DNA of 55,398 bases from Flavobacteriales bacterium (GTDB lineage Bacteria; Bacteroidota; Bacteroidia; Flavobacteriales_D; Crocinitomicaceae), in assembly GCA_947447525.1 (NCBI GenBank), contig CANFJL010000015.1:1-55398 (forward strand), read 5' to 3'. The notes below the pieces were generated by a model, which was not told the origin of the DNA, searched no databases, and was given only the letters and a program-made list of their open reading frames with translations. The number at the start of each line of letters is the position of its first letter. Position 1 is the first letter of the stretch. A program made the position numbers and the translations under genes. This document shows positions 9,037 to 17,714 of this stretch, piece after piece.

Positions 9037-9894
9037 ATGGAAGAAAAAGACATTATTAAGGACCTGTTTAAGGAAAAACTCTCGCAGTTAGAGGTTCCTG
9101 TTGGACCAGAAGTATGGACTTCCATTTCTTCGTCTATAGGAGCAGCAAGTGTTAAAACGGGCTTGAGTTTAGCCGCAAAATTAGGACTAAGTGTAGCCGC
9201 TGTTACTTTGGCTGCAGGTGTTTATTTGATACTTCCATCTAAAGATGTTGCGAAAAAAGAGCTTGCGCCTAAATCCATTTCAAAGGAGATTAAACAAAGT
9301 CCTATTGAGCCGAATGCACCGCATTTAGTCGATGAAAAACTAGATGGAGTGCAGAATCATCAGCAATTATTACCTCTTTTTGAAGCACCAATTGTCAATA
9401 CTAGTTTCATGGCAGATTATTACCCTTTAGATATTTTACAAGATCTGTCTAATAATCCATCTGATAACTATCAGGTTGCTCCAATAGAACCTAAAGTAAA
9501 CAACAGTCTTTTGGAACAAGTGAATCCTATTAATCCTTCTGTATCAACTGGTAAAATTGATCAGCAAATTGCTCCAATTTCAGAGCCCAATATTGCTTCA
9601 ATTGAAGCTACTGCTGATAAGTTAGAACTCGTTAATATCTTCACCCCAAATGGAGATGGAAATAATGATTATTTGTCTTTGCCTAAATCAGTTGATTGGA
9701 CAGACTTTAGTATTGTAGTTTTAAATAGAGAGAATAAAATTATTTACCAATCCAAAGAATCTTCTTTTCAATGGGATGGTAAGCAAATGAATGGGTCTGA
9801 TGCCCCATCAGGTCAGTATCTTTATTTCATTACTGCTAAATCAAGCGAAGGAAAAACAATTCAGCAGTATAGTTCTTTGTTCATTCAAAGATAA
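9037..9894 (+). CDS. Membrane protein with a gliding/T9SS-type C-terminal domain, in the anti-sigma position
   Basis: A 285-residue protein with no cleavable signal peptide. Residues 1-47 are a short, probably cytoplasmic segment (KDIIKDLFKEKLSQLEVP then VWTSISSSIG), residues 48-66 form one transmembrane helix (AVTLAAGVYLIL), residues 70-190 are a proline-rich low-complexity linker, and residues 198-285 form a CHU_C/gliding-motility C-terminal domain beginning with NIFTPNGDGNNDY and ending with GQYLYFITAKSSEGK. This topology (N-in, single TM, periplasmic domain) resembles anti-sigma regulators, though I see no zinc-binding anti-sigma motif. Its start is coupled to the sigma gene (1-nt gap). 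I infer that it controls the sigma factor; the T9SS-like domain could sense secretion status. Alternatively it is a membrane-anchored envelope protein simply co-transcribed. Confidence 0.72.
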   Translation: MEEKDIIKDLFKEKLSQLEVPVGPEVWTSISSSIGAASVKTGLSLAAKLGLSVAAVTLAAGVYLILPSKDVAKKELAPKSISKEIKQSPIEPNAPHLVDEKLDGVQNHQQLLPLFEAPIVNTSFMADYYPLDILQDLSNNPSDNYQVAPIEPKVNNSLLEQVNPINPSVSTGKIDQQIAPISEPNIASIEATADKLELVNIFTPNGDGNNDYLSLPKSVDWTDFSIVVLNRENKIIYQSKESSFQWDGKQMNGSDAPSGQYLYFITAKSSEGKTIQQYSSLFIQR

Positions 9895-9921
9895 ATCTAA
9901 CTTTTTTCACCGTCGAATAAG

Positions 9922-9929
9922 TACATTTG
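9922..9929 (+). promoter_or_regulatory. -7 box (TACATTTG) of the lipid kinase gene
   Basis: Exact match to the Bacteroidota -7 consensus TAnnTTTG, ending 4 nt before the ATG at 9934. No good TTG at the -33 position was found. If used, the mRNA would be leaderless or nearly so. Confidence 0.42.
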
Positions 9930-9933
9930 AAGG

Positions 9934-10821
9934 ATGATGAAAGTATTTTGCATCCAAAATTCAACCAGAAAATTATCTAAAAGTCATGCGGCATTCATCA
10001 ATGCATGCAAACTAGATGCAAAAATTGAGTTTATTCATTTTAAAACAGAATATCCCAATCATGCTATGGAATTGGCCCATCAAGCTAAGGAAACAGCTGA
10101 TTTAATTTTATTGATAGGTGGTGATGGCACTATTAATGAAGTGGTTAATGGTTTGTGCGCTACTTCTGGTAAGAACCCAAAATTATTCATCCTTCCGGGT
10201 GGAACGGGCAATGATTTTTATAGAAATTTTAAAGGGTCTAATCTATTAGCTCTAACTCCCTCACAGTTGTTTATTCAAAAAGGAGTTGAGGTCTCTATTG
10301 CTTGCTTGCAGACAAAGGAGTGCAAACGTTATTTTATAAACATTGCAGATATTGGATTTGGCGGCAGTGTTGTTAAAGAATTGAATGCTCTAAGAAATAG
10401 ATTTGGCTCTGGATTTTCCTATTTTATTGCTATAATCCTCACCTTTTTAAAATATAAAAACCCTAAATTATCTTTGAGTTATAATGGGATAGCTTCGACT
10501 CAGAAATATTTTATGATTGCAGTATGTAACGGTCCTGTTTTTGGAAAAGGGTTAATTATTTCTCCTGGAACAGATCCAAAAGCGCGAGAATTTGGCTTGG
10601 TTATCTTGGGTGATGTTTCCATTTTCGATTATTTGCGTCACCTCCCTAAATTATGGCGTGGTAAGAGAATTGTTCATCCTGAAATATCTTATAAGACTAC
10701 TGATGAGGTATTAATTTCATCTTCATATGGAGATATTTTTGCAGAAACAGATGGAGAATTCATAGCCTCCTCTTCTTTTCAGATGTCGTTTCACCCTGAA
10801 ATCTTAGAAATCTTAAGTTGA
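9934..10821 (+). CDS. Diacylglycerol/lipid kinase family protein (YegS/DgkB-like)
   Basis: A 295-residue lipid kinase that should phosphorylate diacylglycerol or a related lipid with ATP. The catalytic domain shows LIGGDGTINEVVNGL near residues 65-79 and LPGGTGNDFYRNF near 91-103, the two nucleotide-binding signatures of the family. The C-terminal beta domain has IADIGFGGSVV and CNGPVFGKGL, and ends with FAETDGEF. It has no membrane segment and probably works at the inner leaflet. A second ATG follows immediately (MMK); either could be the start. The gap from the preceding gene is 39 bp with its own -7 box, so it may be transcribed separately. Confidence 0.88.
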   Translation: MMKVFCIQNSTRKLSKSHAAFINACKLDAKIEFIHFKTEYPNHAMELAHQAKETADLILLIGGDGTINEVVNGLCATSGKNPKLFILPGGTGNDFYRNFKGSNLLALTPSQLFIQKGVEVSIACLQTKECKRYFINIADIGFGGSVVKELNALRNRFGSGFSYFIAIILTFLKYKNPKLSLSYNGIASTQKYFMIAVCNGPVFGKGLIISPGTDPKAREFGLVILGDVSIFDYLRHLPKLWRGKRIVHPEISYKTTDEVLISSSYGDIFAETDGEFIASSSFQMSFHPEILEILS

Positions 10822-10867
10822 TTTATTTTAAATAAAGCCGTATATTTGCCCACGCTTTTAACAAAGC

Positions 10868-10949
10868 GCCCGAGTGGCGGAACTGGTAGACGCGCTGGAT
10901 TCAAAATCCTGTACTTTCGGGTGTGCCGGTTCGATTCCGGCCTCGGGTA
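10868..10949 (+). tRNA. tRNA-Leu (anticodon CAA)
   Basis: Plus-strand 82-nt cloverleaf: acceptor GCCCGAG/CTCGGGT, D-arm GGCGGAACTGGTAGACGC, anticodon loop ATTCAAAAT giving CAA, long variable arm and T-arm CCGGTTCGATTCCGG. Discriminator A; CCA not encoded. It stands alone between the lipid kinase gene and convergent paaZ. Confidence 0.95.
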
Positions 10950-10950
10950 C

Positions 10951-11003
10951 AAAAAGCAGAGTGAGAAACAGAGCGAAAGCGACGTTGGGATCTCTGCTTT
11001 TTT
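10951..11003 (+). terminator. Intrinsic terminator after tRNA-Leu(CAA)
   Basis: AAAAAGCAGAG (10951-10961) pairs with CTCTGCTTTTT (10992-11002), an 11-bp stem ending in a T-run. The 30-nt apical part contains the first copy of the short repeat GAGCGAAAGCGAC (10971). Confidence 0.75.
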
Positions 11004-11084
11004 TCTTCATTCTCATTTTCTCCAACTCCAACTTCCAACTCTACCTCCAACTCTTTTCTTTTTAGAGCGAAAGCGACCTTGGGT
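10971..11084 (+). repeat. Short direct repeat, two copies of GAGCGAAAGCGACsTTGGG
   Basis: Copies at 10971-10989 and 11065-11083 differ at one base (G or C at s). Each contains GCGAAAGC, a sequence able to form a compact GNA/GNRA-type hairpin. The first copy lies in the loop of the tRNA terminator and the second just beyond the paaZ stop. Between them is a pyrimidine-rich stretch with degenerate CCAACT units and no gene. Confidence 0.6.
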
Positions 11085-11086
11085 TT

Positions 11087-13132
11087 TTACCCTTCCAATT
11101 TCTTCACCATGGTTAAAATAGTAGCAATGGCTACGGTTTCACCTGTTTCATCATATACATCAACAAAAAATTTAACAATTCCTTTCGGAATATCATCGTC
11201 ACTTCTCTTTTCTTGATCTATTTTTTCTTTAACCGTAAACCTTACGCCTATTGTTGCTCCTGGATATACAGGTTTGGTAAAACGCGCTTCTTCGATGCCG
11301 TAATTTAATAAGACCGGACCCTTTTTGGGATCTACAAATAAACCAGCAGCTTTCGATAAAATAAAATATCCATGCGCTACACGTCTTTCAAATATGGTTC
11401 CCTCCAATGAGGTTGCATCCATGTGCGCATAGAAGTTATCTCCTGAAACATTGGCAAAGTTTATTATGTCTGCATCGCTTACGGTGTGTTTATGAGTAAA
11501 AACAGTTTCTCCGACAACCAATTCTTCGAAATGTTGTCTGAAAACATGTGGCTGTGCCTCAGGCATTGATGCTCCCACTTGAAACTGCTGCGTAATTGCT
11601 GTAATCGTATTCGGGTGTCCTTGAATGGCAGTGCGTTGCAAATAATGCAATACTCCTCTCTTACCGCCCATTTCTTCTCCACCTCCAGCACGACCTGGAC
11701 CACCATGAGTAAGCAATGGCATTGGAGAACCATGACCTGTACTTTCTTTAGCACAGGATTCATTGAGCACTAATATGCGTCCGTGCATACTTGCTGCACC
11801 AATCACATATTCTGTTGCCTCTTGATCATCTGGAGTAACAATGGAACTCACTAAAGAACCCTTACCCATTTTTGCCAATTGTATGGCATCAGGGAGTGTT
11901 TTGTATGGCATAATCGTAGAAACAGGACCAAAAGCTTCAATTTCGTGACAGGCAGTTTTGTTGAAAGGATCTGAATTTAAAAATAAAATAGGGGAAAAGA
12001 AGGCTCCGGACTTTTTGTCTGCACCATGAACTTCGAATTCATCTAAATCTCCAAAAACAATTTGTTGTGATTTAGCCAATTCTTCAACGCTTGCACGCAC
12101 GCGATCTACTTGAGTTTTTGTGGCCAAGGCACCCATGAGCACTCCATCAACACTTGGATTTCCAATTTTGGTGGAGGCAAGTCGTGCAGAAATACCCTTT
12201 TGAACTTCTTCAAGATATTCTTCAGGGACAATTATTCGTCTAACTGCAGTACATTTTTGTCCAGCTTTTATGGTAATTTCTTTAACGGCTTCTTTGATAA
12301 ATAAATCAAACTCAACAGTTCCCGGACTTGCTTTTTTACCTAGAATACTCGCGTTCAATGAATCGGCTTCTAAATTAAAAGGAACACTTTCTGATAGAAT
12401 TCTAGGATGCGATTGAAGTATTTTTCCTGTTGCTGCACTACCCGTAAAAGTTACGACATCTCTATTATCAACACTATCAATTAATCCACGACCCAGTCCG
12501 ACCAACAATTGTAAAGCTCCTTCAGGAAGAATTTTTGATGCAATGATATCTCTAACAACAACTTCACTTAAAAAACTAGTATACTCAGAAGGTTTTACAA
12601 CTGCTGGAACACCAGCCATTAAATTCACCGCAATTTTTTCTAACATTCCCCAAATAGGAAAATTGAAAGCATTGATATGGATCGCAACGCCTTCTTTAGG
12701 AACCATGATATGATGACCAATAAAACTTCCATTTTTTGAAAGTGGCACTGCAGATCCATCTACATAATAGGGAAGATCAGGAAACTGTTTGCGCAAGGAG
12801 GCATTTGCAAATAAATTTCCAATTCCTCCTTCGATATCAATCCAAGAGTCAATTTTTGTTGCTCCTGTCCAAGAACTTACTTCGTAATATTTTTCTTTCT
12901 GTTCTAGCAAATGAAGTGCTAATGCTTTAAGCATGCGACCTCTTTCTTGAAAGGTCATTTTGCGTAAAACACTTCCGCCTTTAGTTCTGCCGTACTCTAA
13001 TACTTCAGAAAAATTAATACCGGCACTTGATACTGAACCAATAGCTGCACCTGTGATGGAGTTGAATAATAAGGTTTCTTCGCCTGAGCCATCTTCCCAA
13101 TTACCAAGAATATAATTTTGATATCGTTTCAT
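11087..13132 (-). CDS. paaZ: PaaZ-type bifunctional aldehyde dehydrogenase / enoyl-CoA hydratase
   Basis: A 681-residue fusion matching the full length of PaaZ, which in phenylacetate degradation opens oxepin-CoA and oxidises the resulting aldehyde. Residues 1-520 are an aldehyde dehydrogenase with the general base E255 (FNLEADSLN) and catalytic cysteine C294 (AGQKCTAVRR). Residues about 545-681 are a MaoC hot-dog hydratase with FANVSGDNFYAHMD, carrying the Asp and His of the active site. The linking segment STGHGSPMPLLTHGGPGRAG is also PaaZ-like. No other paa genes lie nearby, so the substrate in this organism is not certain. It stands alone between a tRNA gene and rseP, with an 81-bp gap to rseP. 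Confidence 0.93.
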   Translation of the reverse strand: MKRYQNYILGNWEDGSGEETLLFNSITGAAIGSVSSAGINFSEVLEYGRTKGGSVLRKMTFQERGRMLKALALHLLEQKEKYYEVSSWTGATKIDSWIDIEGGIGNLFANASLRKQFPDLPYYVDGSAVPLSKNGSFIGHHIMVPKEGVAIHINAFNFPIWGMLEKIAVNLMAGVPAVVKPSEYTSFLSEVVVRDIIASKILPEGALQLLVGLGRGLIDSVDNRDVVTFTGSAATGKILQSHPRILSESVPFNLEADSLNASILGKKASPGTVEFDLFIKEAVKEITIKAGQKCTAVRRIIVPEEYLEEVQKGISARLASTKIGNPSVDGVLMGALATKTQVDRVRASVEELAKSQQIVFGDLDEFEVHGADKKSGAFFSPILFLNSDPFNKTACHEIEAFGPVSTIMPYKTLPDAIQLAKMGKGSLVSSIVTPDDQEATEYVIGAASMHGRILVLNESCAKESTGHGSPMPLLTHGGPGRAGGGEEMGGKRGVLHYLQRTAIQGHPNTITAITQQFQVGASMPEAQPHVFRQHFEELVVGETVFTHKHTVSDADIINFANVSGDNFYAHMDATSLEGTIFERRVAHGYFILSKAAGLFVDPKKGPVLLNYGIEEARFTKPVYPGATIGVRFTVKEKIDQEKRSDDDIPKGIVKFFVDVYDETGETVAIATILTMVKKLEG

Positions 13133-13213
13133 TAAAACAATGTTTTAGATAAATATAAGTCAGAATTTTCAGACCTAAGTTTTAGAAGCATAGCAATTAA
13201 TAGAAAATCATCT

Positions 13214-14611
13214 TTATTTCATAATAAATCGCAGCAAATCATTTCCATTAGCATAGATCATAAGACCAAGCAATAAGACAATACCCACATATTGTGCATA
13301 TTCTAATACCTTTTGTGGCGCTTCTTTTCCTGTAATCATTTCATATAATAGAAAGACAACATGTCCACCATCTAGAGCAGGAATAGGAAGAATATTCATA
13401 AAGGCTAGAATTATAGATAGCAAAGCTGTATTTAACCAGAAAGCTTGCCAATCCCAAACCGCTGGGAACATATTTCCAATCGCAGCAAATCCACCAATAG
13501 AACTTGCTCCTTTTTTAGTGAATACAAATTTAAATTGAGAGACATAATCTCCTAAGGTATTTGCCCCATAGGTATATCCAACAGAAATACTTTTTAAGAA
13601 GGAAAAATGTACGGTTTCAATAGCACTTGAATCTACCATTGCTTTTGAATTTATTTGAAAACCAATGGTTCCATCTTTATTTACCTTTGAATTGATTGCT
13701 AAGGTATCCTTACCTCGAAGTACCTCCAATGCCGTTTTCTTACCTCTTACTTGATATAATGCCGCTTGTAGGTCATCAAAATAAACAATCTTTTTTTGAT
13801 CAACAGAAAGCAATAAATCCCCAGCTTTTAGACCCGCTTTTTTTGCAGGAGCATCAGCGACAATTTTCTCAATTTTATTTGCTTTAGACCTTAATGAAAA
13901 AGCAGGAAATGCACCCGCTTTAAATAAGGCACGGTCAATATCTTTAGGTAGTTTCACATTTGAAAGACTTCCATCTAGATGTTGCACTTTTAAATTTCGT
14001 TTGTAGCGTAATAAAATGCATTTGTTTAACTCGTCTATACTGGTCACTTTTTCACCATCAAGAACTAAAATTTTATCTCCAGAATGAAGTCCATATTGAC
14101 CTAAAAAAGGGTGTACACTTAGTCCTGTGCTTAATTTATTTGGATTCAATTCTGTCCGTCCCCAAACAAAAACTACACTGATGTAGATTAAAAATCCCAA
14201 AATTAAATTGACAGTTACCCCACCTACCATGATGATTAAGCGTTGCCAAGCCTTTTTAGAACGGAACTCCCACGCTTCAGCCGGTAATTTCATTTGTTCG
14301 GTGTCCATTGATTCATCAATCATTCCTGCAATTTTCACATAGCCACCAAGTGGTAGCCACCCCAATCCCCATTCTGTTGTAGAAGGATCTTCTTTCCATG
14401 CTTCAGGAGATGATTTTGTGAACCAAACCGTTTTTTTAACGCCATTTACTTTTTTGTATCTAAACAAAGAAAAATAAGGATTAAAGAATAAATAAAATTT
14501 TTCAATTCTGGTTTTAAAAAAACGAGCAGGAAGAAAATGGCCCAATTCGTGTAAAGTCACTAAAATAGCAAGTGACAGAAATAATTGTGCAGCTTTAATT
14601 AGAATATCCAT
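13214..14611 (-). CDS. rseP: RIP metalloprotease RseP (site-2 protease)
   Basis: An inner-membrane zinc protease that cuts transmembrane helices, typically of anti-sigma factors or leftover signal peptides. The 465-residue protein has the metal motif H21-E-L-G-H25 in the first helix, an insertion with the membrane-associated region, two PDZ-like segments (PAKKAGLKAGDLLLSVDQKK is one), and the C-terminal LPIPALDGGH motif that supplies the third zinc ligand. Its normal neighbours in the phylum (dxr and others) are not here. The ECF sigma factor and its putative membrane regulator 4 kb away are possible but unproven partners. A -7 box precedes the gene. Confidence 0.94.
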   Translation of the reverse strand: MDILIKAAQLFLSLAILVTLHELGHFLPARFFKTRIEKFYLFFNPYFSLFRYKKVNGVKKTVWFTKSSPEAWKEDPSTTEWGLGWLPLGGYVKIAGMIDESMDTEQMKLPAEAWEFRSKKAWQRLIIMVGGVTVNLILGFLIYISVVFVWGRTELNPNKLSTGLSVHPFLGQYGLHSGDKILVLDGEKVTSIDELNKCILLRYKRNLKVQHLDGSLSNVKLPKDIDRALFKAGAFPAFSLRSKANKIEKIVADAPAKKAGLKAGDLLLSVDQKKIVYFDDLQAALYQVRGKKTALEVLRGKDTLAINSKVNKDGTIGFQINSKAMVDSSAIETVHFSFLKSISVGYTYGANTLGDYVSQFKFVFTKKGASSIGGFAAIGNMFPAVWDWQAFWLNTALLSIILAFMNILPIPALDGGHVVFLLYEMITGKEAPQKVLEYAQYVGIVLLLGLMIYANGNDLLRFIMK

Positions 14612-14628
14612 TGTATAATTTTGTGATA

Positions 14629-14636
14629 CAAATATA
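14629..14636 (-). promoter_or_regulatory. -7 box (TATATTTG) of rseP
   Basis: Exact TAnnTTTG match on the minus strand 17 nt before the rseP start. The -33 position 19 nt further upstream reads TTT rather than TTG. Confidence 0.5.
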
Positions 14637-14741
14637 ATGTTTAAACGGTCATTCTAAAAGTTAAAATTGTATAAGTACCCTATACTAGTTTCACAGATAT
14701 TTTTTCTACTGCATTGAATTGCTTAATTTCGTTGCAGACAC

Positions 14742-15458
14742 ATGCATAATTCGGACAGCCTACTTATTATCCCCACTTACAACGAAAAAGAAAATGTTGA
14801 GAAGATGGCGCATATTCTAATGGAGACATACCCATTAGTGGATATTTTATTTATTGACGATAACTCACCAGATGGCACGGCGCACCTTATAAAAGAATTA
14901 ATAAAAACATATCCGGATCGTATTTATTTGGAAGAACGCATTGAAAAATTAGGTCTAGGTACCGCTTATATTCATGGATTTAAATGGGCTTTATCCAGAC
15001 ACTATTCGTTTATTTTTGAAATGGATTGTGATTTCTCTCATAACCCAGCGGATGTTGCAAGGTTAAAAAATGCTTGTTTAGAAGGTGCGTATGTTGCGAT
15101 TGGTTCGCGTTATTGTAAAGGGGGAAAAGTTGAAAACTGGCCCATGAAACGCATATTGATGTCGTATTTCGCAAGTGTCTATGTCCGGTTAATTTTATGG
15201 ATTTCCATTAAGGATACCACCGCTGGATTTAAGTGTTACCGTGCCGATGTACTTCGTAAAATAAATCTCGATCAGATAATTTTTAAGGGTTATGCATTTC
15301 AAATTTGTATGAAATATGCAGCGCTTCAACATAAGTTTAAAGTGGTAGAGGTCCCTATAACTTTTATTGATAGAATCTATGGTGAATCAAAAATGAGCAC
15401 CGGTATATTTAAGGAGGCATTCTTTGGAGTCTGGAAAATGAAAACCATGAAATTATGA
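14742..15458 (+). CDS. Polyprenol-phosphate mannosyltransferase-like GT2 glycosyltransferase
   Basis: A 238-residue family 2 glycosyltransferase like dolichol/polyprenol monophosphomannose synthase, which charges a lipid carrier with mannose from GDP-mannose at the inner membrane. The nucleotide-sugar motif [14 protein letters not shown] is at the N-terminus, followed by [11 protein letters not shown], the DxD-type [11 protein letters not shown] and the acceptor-loop SRYCKGG. There is no C-terminal GtrA-like membrane domain; the segment around [17 protein letters not shown] may associate with the membrane. Its stop overlaps the dihydroorotase start (ATGA), an operon found across Flavobacteriia. 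Confidence 0.88.
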   Translation: MHNSDSLLIIPTYNEKENVEKMAHILMETYPLVDILFIDDNSPDGTAHLIKELIKTYPDRIYLEERIEKLGLGTAYIHGFKWALSRHYSFIFEMDCDFSHNPADVARLKNACLEGAYVAIGSRYCKGGKVENWPMKRILMSYFASVYVRLILWISIKDTTAGFKCYRADVLRKINLDQIIFKGYAFQICMKYAALQHKFKVVEVPITFIDRIYGESKMSTGIFKEAFFGVWKMKTMKL

Positions 15459-16792
15459 CCAAGTATCTTATTAAAAACGGAACCCTGGTCAATGAGGGAA
15501 AAAGCATGACCATGGATATGTTGCTTCAAGATGGCATTATCCAAAAAATAGACAAAAACATTACTGCAGATGCTTCCATGGAAGTTATTGATGCCTCAGG
15601 TTTATTAGTGCTTCCGGGTTGTATCGACGACCAAGTTCATTTTCGTGAACCAGGGCTGACGCATAAAGGAAATATTGCAAGTGAATCCAGAGCTGCTGTG
15701 GCAGGAGGTATTACCTCTTTTATGGAAATGCCAAATACCATTCCGAATGCACTAACCCAAGAATTTTTAGCAGAGAAATATGATATAGCAGCAGCAAATT
15801 CTATAGCCAATTATTCTTTTTTTATGGGGGCCTCCAATGATAATTTGGAAGAGGTTCTAAAGACGGATGGAAGAAATGTATGTGGTATTAAAGTATTTAT
15901 GGGTTCCTCTACAGGAAACATGTTAGTAGATAAAGAAAAAACACTAGAAGGTTTGTTTTCTAAAGTTCCTTTATTGATCGCAACACATTGCGAAGACGAA
16001 GCAACTGTTCGTGCCAATTTAGCGCTGTTTCATGATCAATACGGGGAAAATATACCCATGTCTGCCCATCCTTTAATTAGAAGTGAAGAAGCCTGTTATT
16101 TATCGTCTTCTTTGGCGGTTTCACTTGCTAAACAATATGATTCTCGCTTGCATGTTTTGCACATATCTACTGAAAAAGAGACCCATTTATTCGACAATAG
16201 CATTCCTTTAGCAGAGAAAAAAATCACAGCAGAGGCTTGTATTCATCATTTATGGTTTTCGGAAGAAGATTATTTAGATAAAAACACCTTAATAAAATGG
16301 AATCCAGCGGTAAAAAAAGCCAGTGATAGAGCTGGTATTTGGGAAGCCTTATTGGACAATCGGATTGATGTAATTGCTACCGACCATGCTCCACATACAT
16401 TGGAAGAAAAATTAAGAAAATACGATCATGCTCCATCAGGAGGTCCTTTAGTTCAGCATGCTTTATTGGCCATGCTCGAAAAAGTTAAAGAGGGATACAT
16501 TACTGTAGAAATAATGGTCGAAAAAATGGCGCATGCTCCAGCTATTTTATTCAGAATTGAAAATAGAGGATTTTTACGCGAGGGTTTTGCTGCAGATATT
16601 GTACTCGTTAATCCAGCTCTTGCTACGAAAGTTAAGAATGAGGAGGTTCTTTATAAATGTGCTTGGACACCATTTAACGATTATTCTTTTTCATCTGCAA
16701 TTTCAAAGACTTTTGTTAATGGAAACTTGGTTTTTAGTGATGGGAAAATCCAAGATCAGGGCATGGGTCAACGCTTAACTTTTAGGGTCTAA
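15455..16792 (+). CDS. pyrC: Dihydroorotase
   Basis: Closes carbamoyl-aspartate to dihydroorotate, the third step of pyrimidine synthesis. The 445-residue protein is an amidohydrolase with the metal-site motif [11 protein letters not shown] (H-x-R), the substrate-lid segment [15 protein letters not shown], a later LHISTEKE histidine and the DHAPH motif in [12 protein letters not shown]. These features fit class I dihydroorotases better than hydantoinases, but no other pyr gene is near. It is coupled to the preceding mannosyltransferase (ATGA overlap) and to the following lipoprotein gene (TAATG). Confidence 0.9.
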   Translation: MTKYLIKNGTLVNEGKSMTMDMLLQDGIIQKIDKNITADASMEVIDASGLLVLPGCIDDQVHFREPGLTHKGNIASESRAAVAGGITSFMEMPNTIPNALTQEFLAEKYDIAAANSIANYSFFMGASNDNLEEVLKTDGRNVCGIKVFMGSSTGNMLVDKEKTLEGLFSKVPLLIATHCEDEATVRANLALFHDQYGENIPMSAHPLIRSEEACYLSSSLAVSLAKQYDSRLHVLHISTEKETHLFDNSIPLAEKKITAEACIHHLWFSEEDYLDKNTLIKWNPAVKKASDRAGIWEALLDNRIDVIATDHAPHTLEEKLRKYDHAPSGGPLVQHALLAMLEKVKEGYITVEIMVEKMAHAPAILFRIENRGFLREGFAADIVLVNPALATKVKNEEVLYKCAWTPFNDYSFSSAISKTFVNGNLVFSDGKIQDQGMGQRLTFRV

Positions 16793-17133
16793 TGAAACAA
16801 CTGGCACATCTATTTATTTTAGTTTCCTTTATTTTCAGTTGTTCACAGCAACCCGCTCCAGCGAAGCCCAATAATTTCATTTCCCAAGAGGAAATGTCAC
16901 AAATAATGGAGGAGGTAATGTTGCTAGAAGCTTATTATCAGAAAAAATATGGAGCTCCTTCTGTGTATAAGGATCCATTAGTTTTAGCAGCCGAAGGAGT
17001 ATTCAAGAAACATAAAATAACAGCAAAAATTTACGAGGATAATTTTACCTATTATGCCCAACAATATGAGATCTTTAAAGAGATGAATGATGTTATTATT
17101 GAAAGGCTGAATAAAAAAATTGTAAAGCCTTAG
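16792..17133 (+). CDS. DUF4296 lipoprotein
   Basis: A 113-residue small lipoprotein. The signal peptide [20 protein letters not shown] ends in a lipobox with C17. The mature part, with MSQIMEEVMLLEAYYQKKYG and FTYYAQQYEIFKEMNDVI, is helical and matches the Bacteroidota-only DUF4296 family, which often accompanies dihydroorotase and the mannosyltransferase. Function unknown. Its ATG overlaps the dihydroorotase stop by one base, and its own stop overlaps the convergent gene by 4 nt (TTAG at 17130-17133). Confidence 0.85.
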   Translation: MKQLAHLFILVSFIFSCSQQPAPAKPNNFISQEEMSQIMEEVMLLEAYYQKKYGAPSVYKDPLVLAAEGVFKKHKITAKIYEDNFTYYAQQYEIFKEMNDVIIERLNKKIVKP

Positions 17134-17696
17134 TCCAACATCAGGTCGGCATCTATTCCATCATTTTGTTCCTGAATAAACATAGCGATTTCACTAATAA
17201 TATTTGTTTTTCGATCCTCTTCATGCGCTCGATCAGATTGAGCATATTCTCTCAAATGTAATTGAGCTTCAAGCAGATGATGTTCTTCAAAAGGTCCTTC
17301 AAGATTTTCTAGAATTGTCAAGCATTCTAAGGCCTCCATAAAGTTGCCTTCTACCGCGATTTCAACGAAGTCAGCTAAATAGTCACTGTAATCTAGTCTA
17401 CTATTCCAAACAACGGTAAGCAAAGCTTGTCGGAGCATATTAAATTCCTCTTCTTTGATGTAGCGGATAAACAAATCGCGAGAGGCAGGGTCTACTACTT
17501 GTGAAAGAAAAGCTAAGATTTGTTTTTTAGTGTCTTCATTGTCAGTATCTGCTGCAATTCCAACAAGAATTTCAAGAACACTTTCCTCAGCAAATTTTTC
17601 TAATTCTTTTAATCCTTCACTTACTTTGATGGATTGATTCCCTTGAATTAAATCAAATGATTCTTTAATTTTTAATTTTTGTTGTGCTGTTGCCAT
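17130..17696 (-). CDS. All-helical protein of unknown function (HEAT-like)
   Basis: A 188-residue soluble protein with no signal peptide. I do not recognise a named family. It is highly acidic and built from repeated amphipathic helices with HEAT-like spacing (VSEGLKELEKFAEESVLEIL; KKQILAFLSQVVDPASRDLF; LLTVVWNSRLDYSDYLADF). Such proteins are usually scaffolds. It lies 18 nt downstream of rsmA on the same strand and is probably transcribed with rsmA and DUF4286, suggesting a housekeeping rather than accessory role. Confidence 0.7.
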   Translation of the reverse strand: MATAQQKLKIKESFDLIQGNQSIKVSEGLKELEKFAEESVLEILVGIAADTDNEDTKKQILAFLSQVVDPASRDLFIRYIKEEEFNMLRQALLTVVWNSRLDYSDYLADFVEIAVEGNFMEALECLTILENLEGPFEEHHLLEAQLHLREYAQSDRAHEEDRKTNIISEIAMFIQEQNDGIDADLMLD

Positions 17697-17714
17697 TTTA
17701 TTATACCATTTTAA

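Noticed and set aside
10846..11121. Two overlapping plus-strand ORFs across the tRNA-Leu(CAA) gene
   Set aside because: They read through the tRNA cloverleaf and its terminator and give low-complexity products; the tRNA explains the sequence.
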